The notes below the pieces were generated by a model. The model worked only from the letters and a program-made list of their open reading frames with translations, had not been told where the DNA came from and ran no database searches. A DNA stretch of 34,988 nt from an uncultured beta proteobacterium (GTDB lineage Bacteria; Pseudomonadota; Gammaproteobacteria; Burkholderiales; SG8-41), in the NCBI GenBank assembly GCA_902825845.1, contig CADECM010000041.1:1-34988 (forward strand), given 5' to 3'. This document shows positions 34,738 through 34,988 of this stretch, one piece after another. Position 1 is the first letter of the stretch, and each line of letters starts with the position of its first letter. The position numbers and the translations under genes are program-made.

Positions 34738-34818
34738 TTTGACGCAGATTTACGCGGATGAACGCAGATTAACCACCGTTGATCCTGTCTGCGAAAATCC
34801 GCGTTAATCTGCGTCAAA
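34738..34818. repeat. Large imperfect inverted repeat (GACGCAGATTTACGCGGAT type)
   Basis: Arm 34738-34759 and arm 34797-34818 are inverted copies with one mismatch in 22. Partial pairing continues inwards to about 34767 and 34789. The whole sits in the 128-base gap between etfA and the carboxyltransferase gene. The unit ACGCAGATTTACGCGGAT is, as I recall, widely repeated in bacterial intergenic DNA. Confidence 0.85.
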
Positions 34819-34822
34819 AAAT

Positions 34823-34842
34823 GTTTAAAAACCTATACTTAC
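34823..34842 (-). repeat. Recurrent AT-rich motif, copy B
   Basis: GTTTAAAAACCTATACTTAC on the plus strand; 17 of 20 positions match copy A. It overlaps the etfA stop codon (34839-34841). Confidence 0.5.
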
Positions 34843-34988
34843 GAAATGGGTGGTAATGCGCGAATCGCTGCCTCCAACGCCGGCACCACCTTCGCGTAAT
34901 CGCCCACCACACCGAACTTCGCATCACGAAAAATCGCCGCATCCTTGTCGGTGTTGATCGCCACAATAGTCCGCGCGTTCCCGCAGCC
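34839..34988 (-). CDS. etfA: Electron transfer flavoprotein alpha subunit, C-terminal fragment
   Basis: Seen: the last 49 codons of a minus-strand gene that runs off the window's right edge, ending in TAA at 34839-34841. The residues TIVAINTDKDAAIF, FGVVGDYAKVVPALEAAI match the conserved C-terminal FAD-domain end of EtfA (TIVAIN-x-D-x-x-A-x-IF and the GVVGD-x-x-x-VVPAL helix). Known: EtfAB accepts electrons from acyl-CoA dehydrogenases and hands them to ETF:quinone oxidoreductase. It leads the visible part of the operon, so an acyl-CoA dehydrogenase and etfB are likely just upstream, outside the window. The 5' end cannot be assessed. Confidence 0.9.
   Translation of the reverse strand, partial: GCGNARTIVAINTDKDAAIFRDAKFGVVGDYAKVVPALEAAIRALPPIS

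Noticed and set aside
1..34988. CRISPR arrays, tRNA or rRNA genes, insertion sequences
   Set aside because: I found no regularly spaced direct repeats, no cloverleaf or rRNA-like sequence and no transposase.

Overview
The window looks like about 35 kb of chromosome from a GC-rich environmental betaproteobacterium, probably near Burkholderiales. The pointers are four solitary Bug/TctC-type solute-binding proteins, a run of acyl-CoA and xenobiotic-type catabolic genes, and GC-rich codons nearly throughout. This assignment comes from gene content only; there is no rRNA or tRNA gene in the window.

Layout. (1) 88-1761: one visibly AT-richer orphan gene with a TOPRIM-like motif set, probably acquired. 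(2) 1946-6096, plus strand: a thiamine-pyrophosphate (TPP) enzyme, a Bug solute-binding protein and a 4,5-dihydroxyphthalate-decarboxylase-like protein. (3) 6180-9112: an alpha/beta hydrolase, a quinone-oxidoreductase-like dehydrogenase and a TauD/TfdA dioxygenase. (4) 9452-10967: an HtrA/DegQ periplasmic protease with a clear terminator. (5) 11264-14355: three more Bug proteins. (6) 14689-15360: a small lipoprotein with its own terminator. (7) 15817-19261, minus strand: a TPP enzyme followed by a gene that reads through an in-frame UGA to give a UGSC-type selenoprotein. (8) 19428-25118: a luciferase-like flavin oxidoreductase, a Baeyer-Villiger-type monooxygenase with an alpha/beta hydrolase, a GST and an MmgE/PrpD protein. 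(9) 25515-25862: a small exported protein amid repeats. (10) 26063-34988, minus strand: a long catabolic operon reading etfA (partial), carboxyltransferase, biotin carboxylase, FadB-like enzyme, ADP-forming acyl-CoA ligase beta and alpha, and an iron-ADH-fold protein.

The main discovery is at 15817-17526. Two apparently separate minus-strand ORFs lie in one frame, separated only by a UGA at 17221-17223. Across it the protein reads ...SGNAG-U-GSCTAAS..., which is the UGSC redox motif. Just after the UGA lies a GC-rich hairpin (17191-17209) whose four-base loop AGUU contains the GU expected of a bacterial SECIS element. Reading the UGA as selenocysteine gives one 569-residue protein with Sec102. 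It sits directly downstream of a TPP enzyme in what looks like a two-gene operon with a recognisable promoter.

The last operon looks like a complete module for activating, oxidising and carboxylating an organic acid as its CoA ester, with electrons passed to EtfAB. No biotin carrier protein is visible. Several intergenic gaps in the minus-strand half hold inverted repeats and a recurrent AT-rich motif of about 20 bp.
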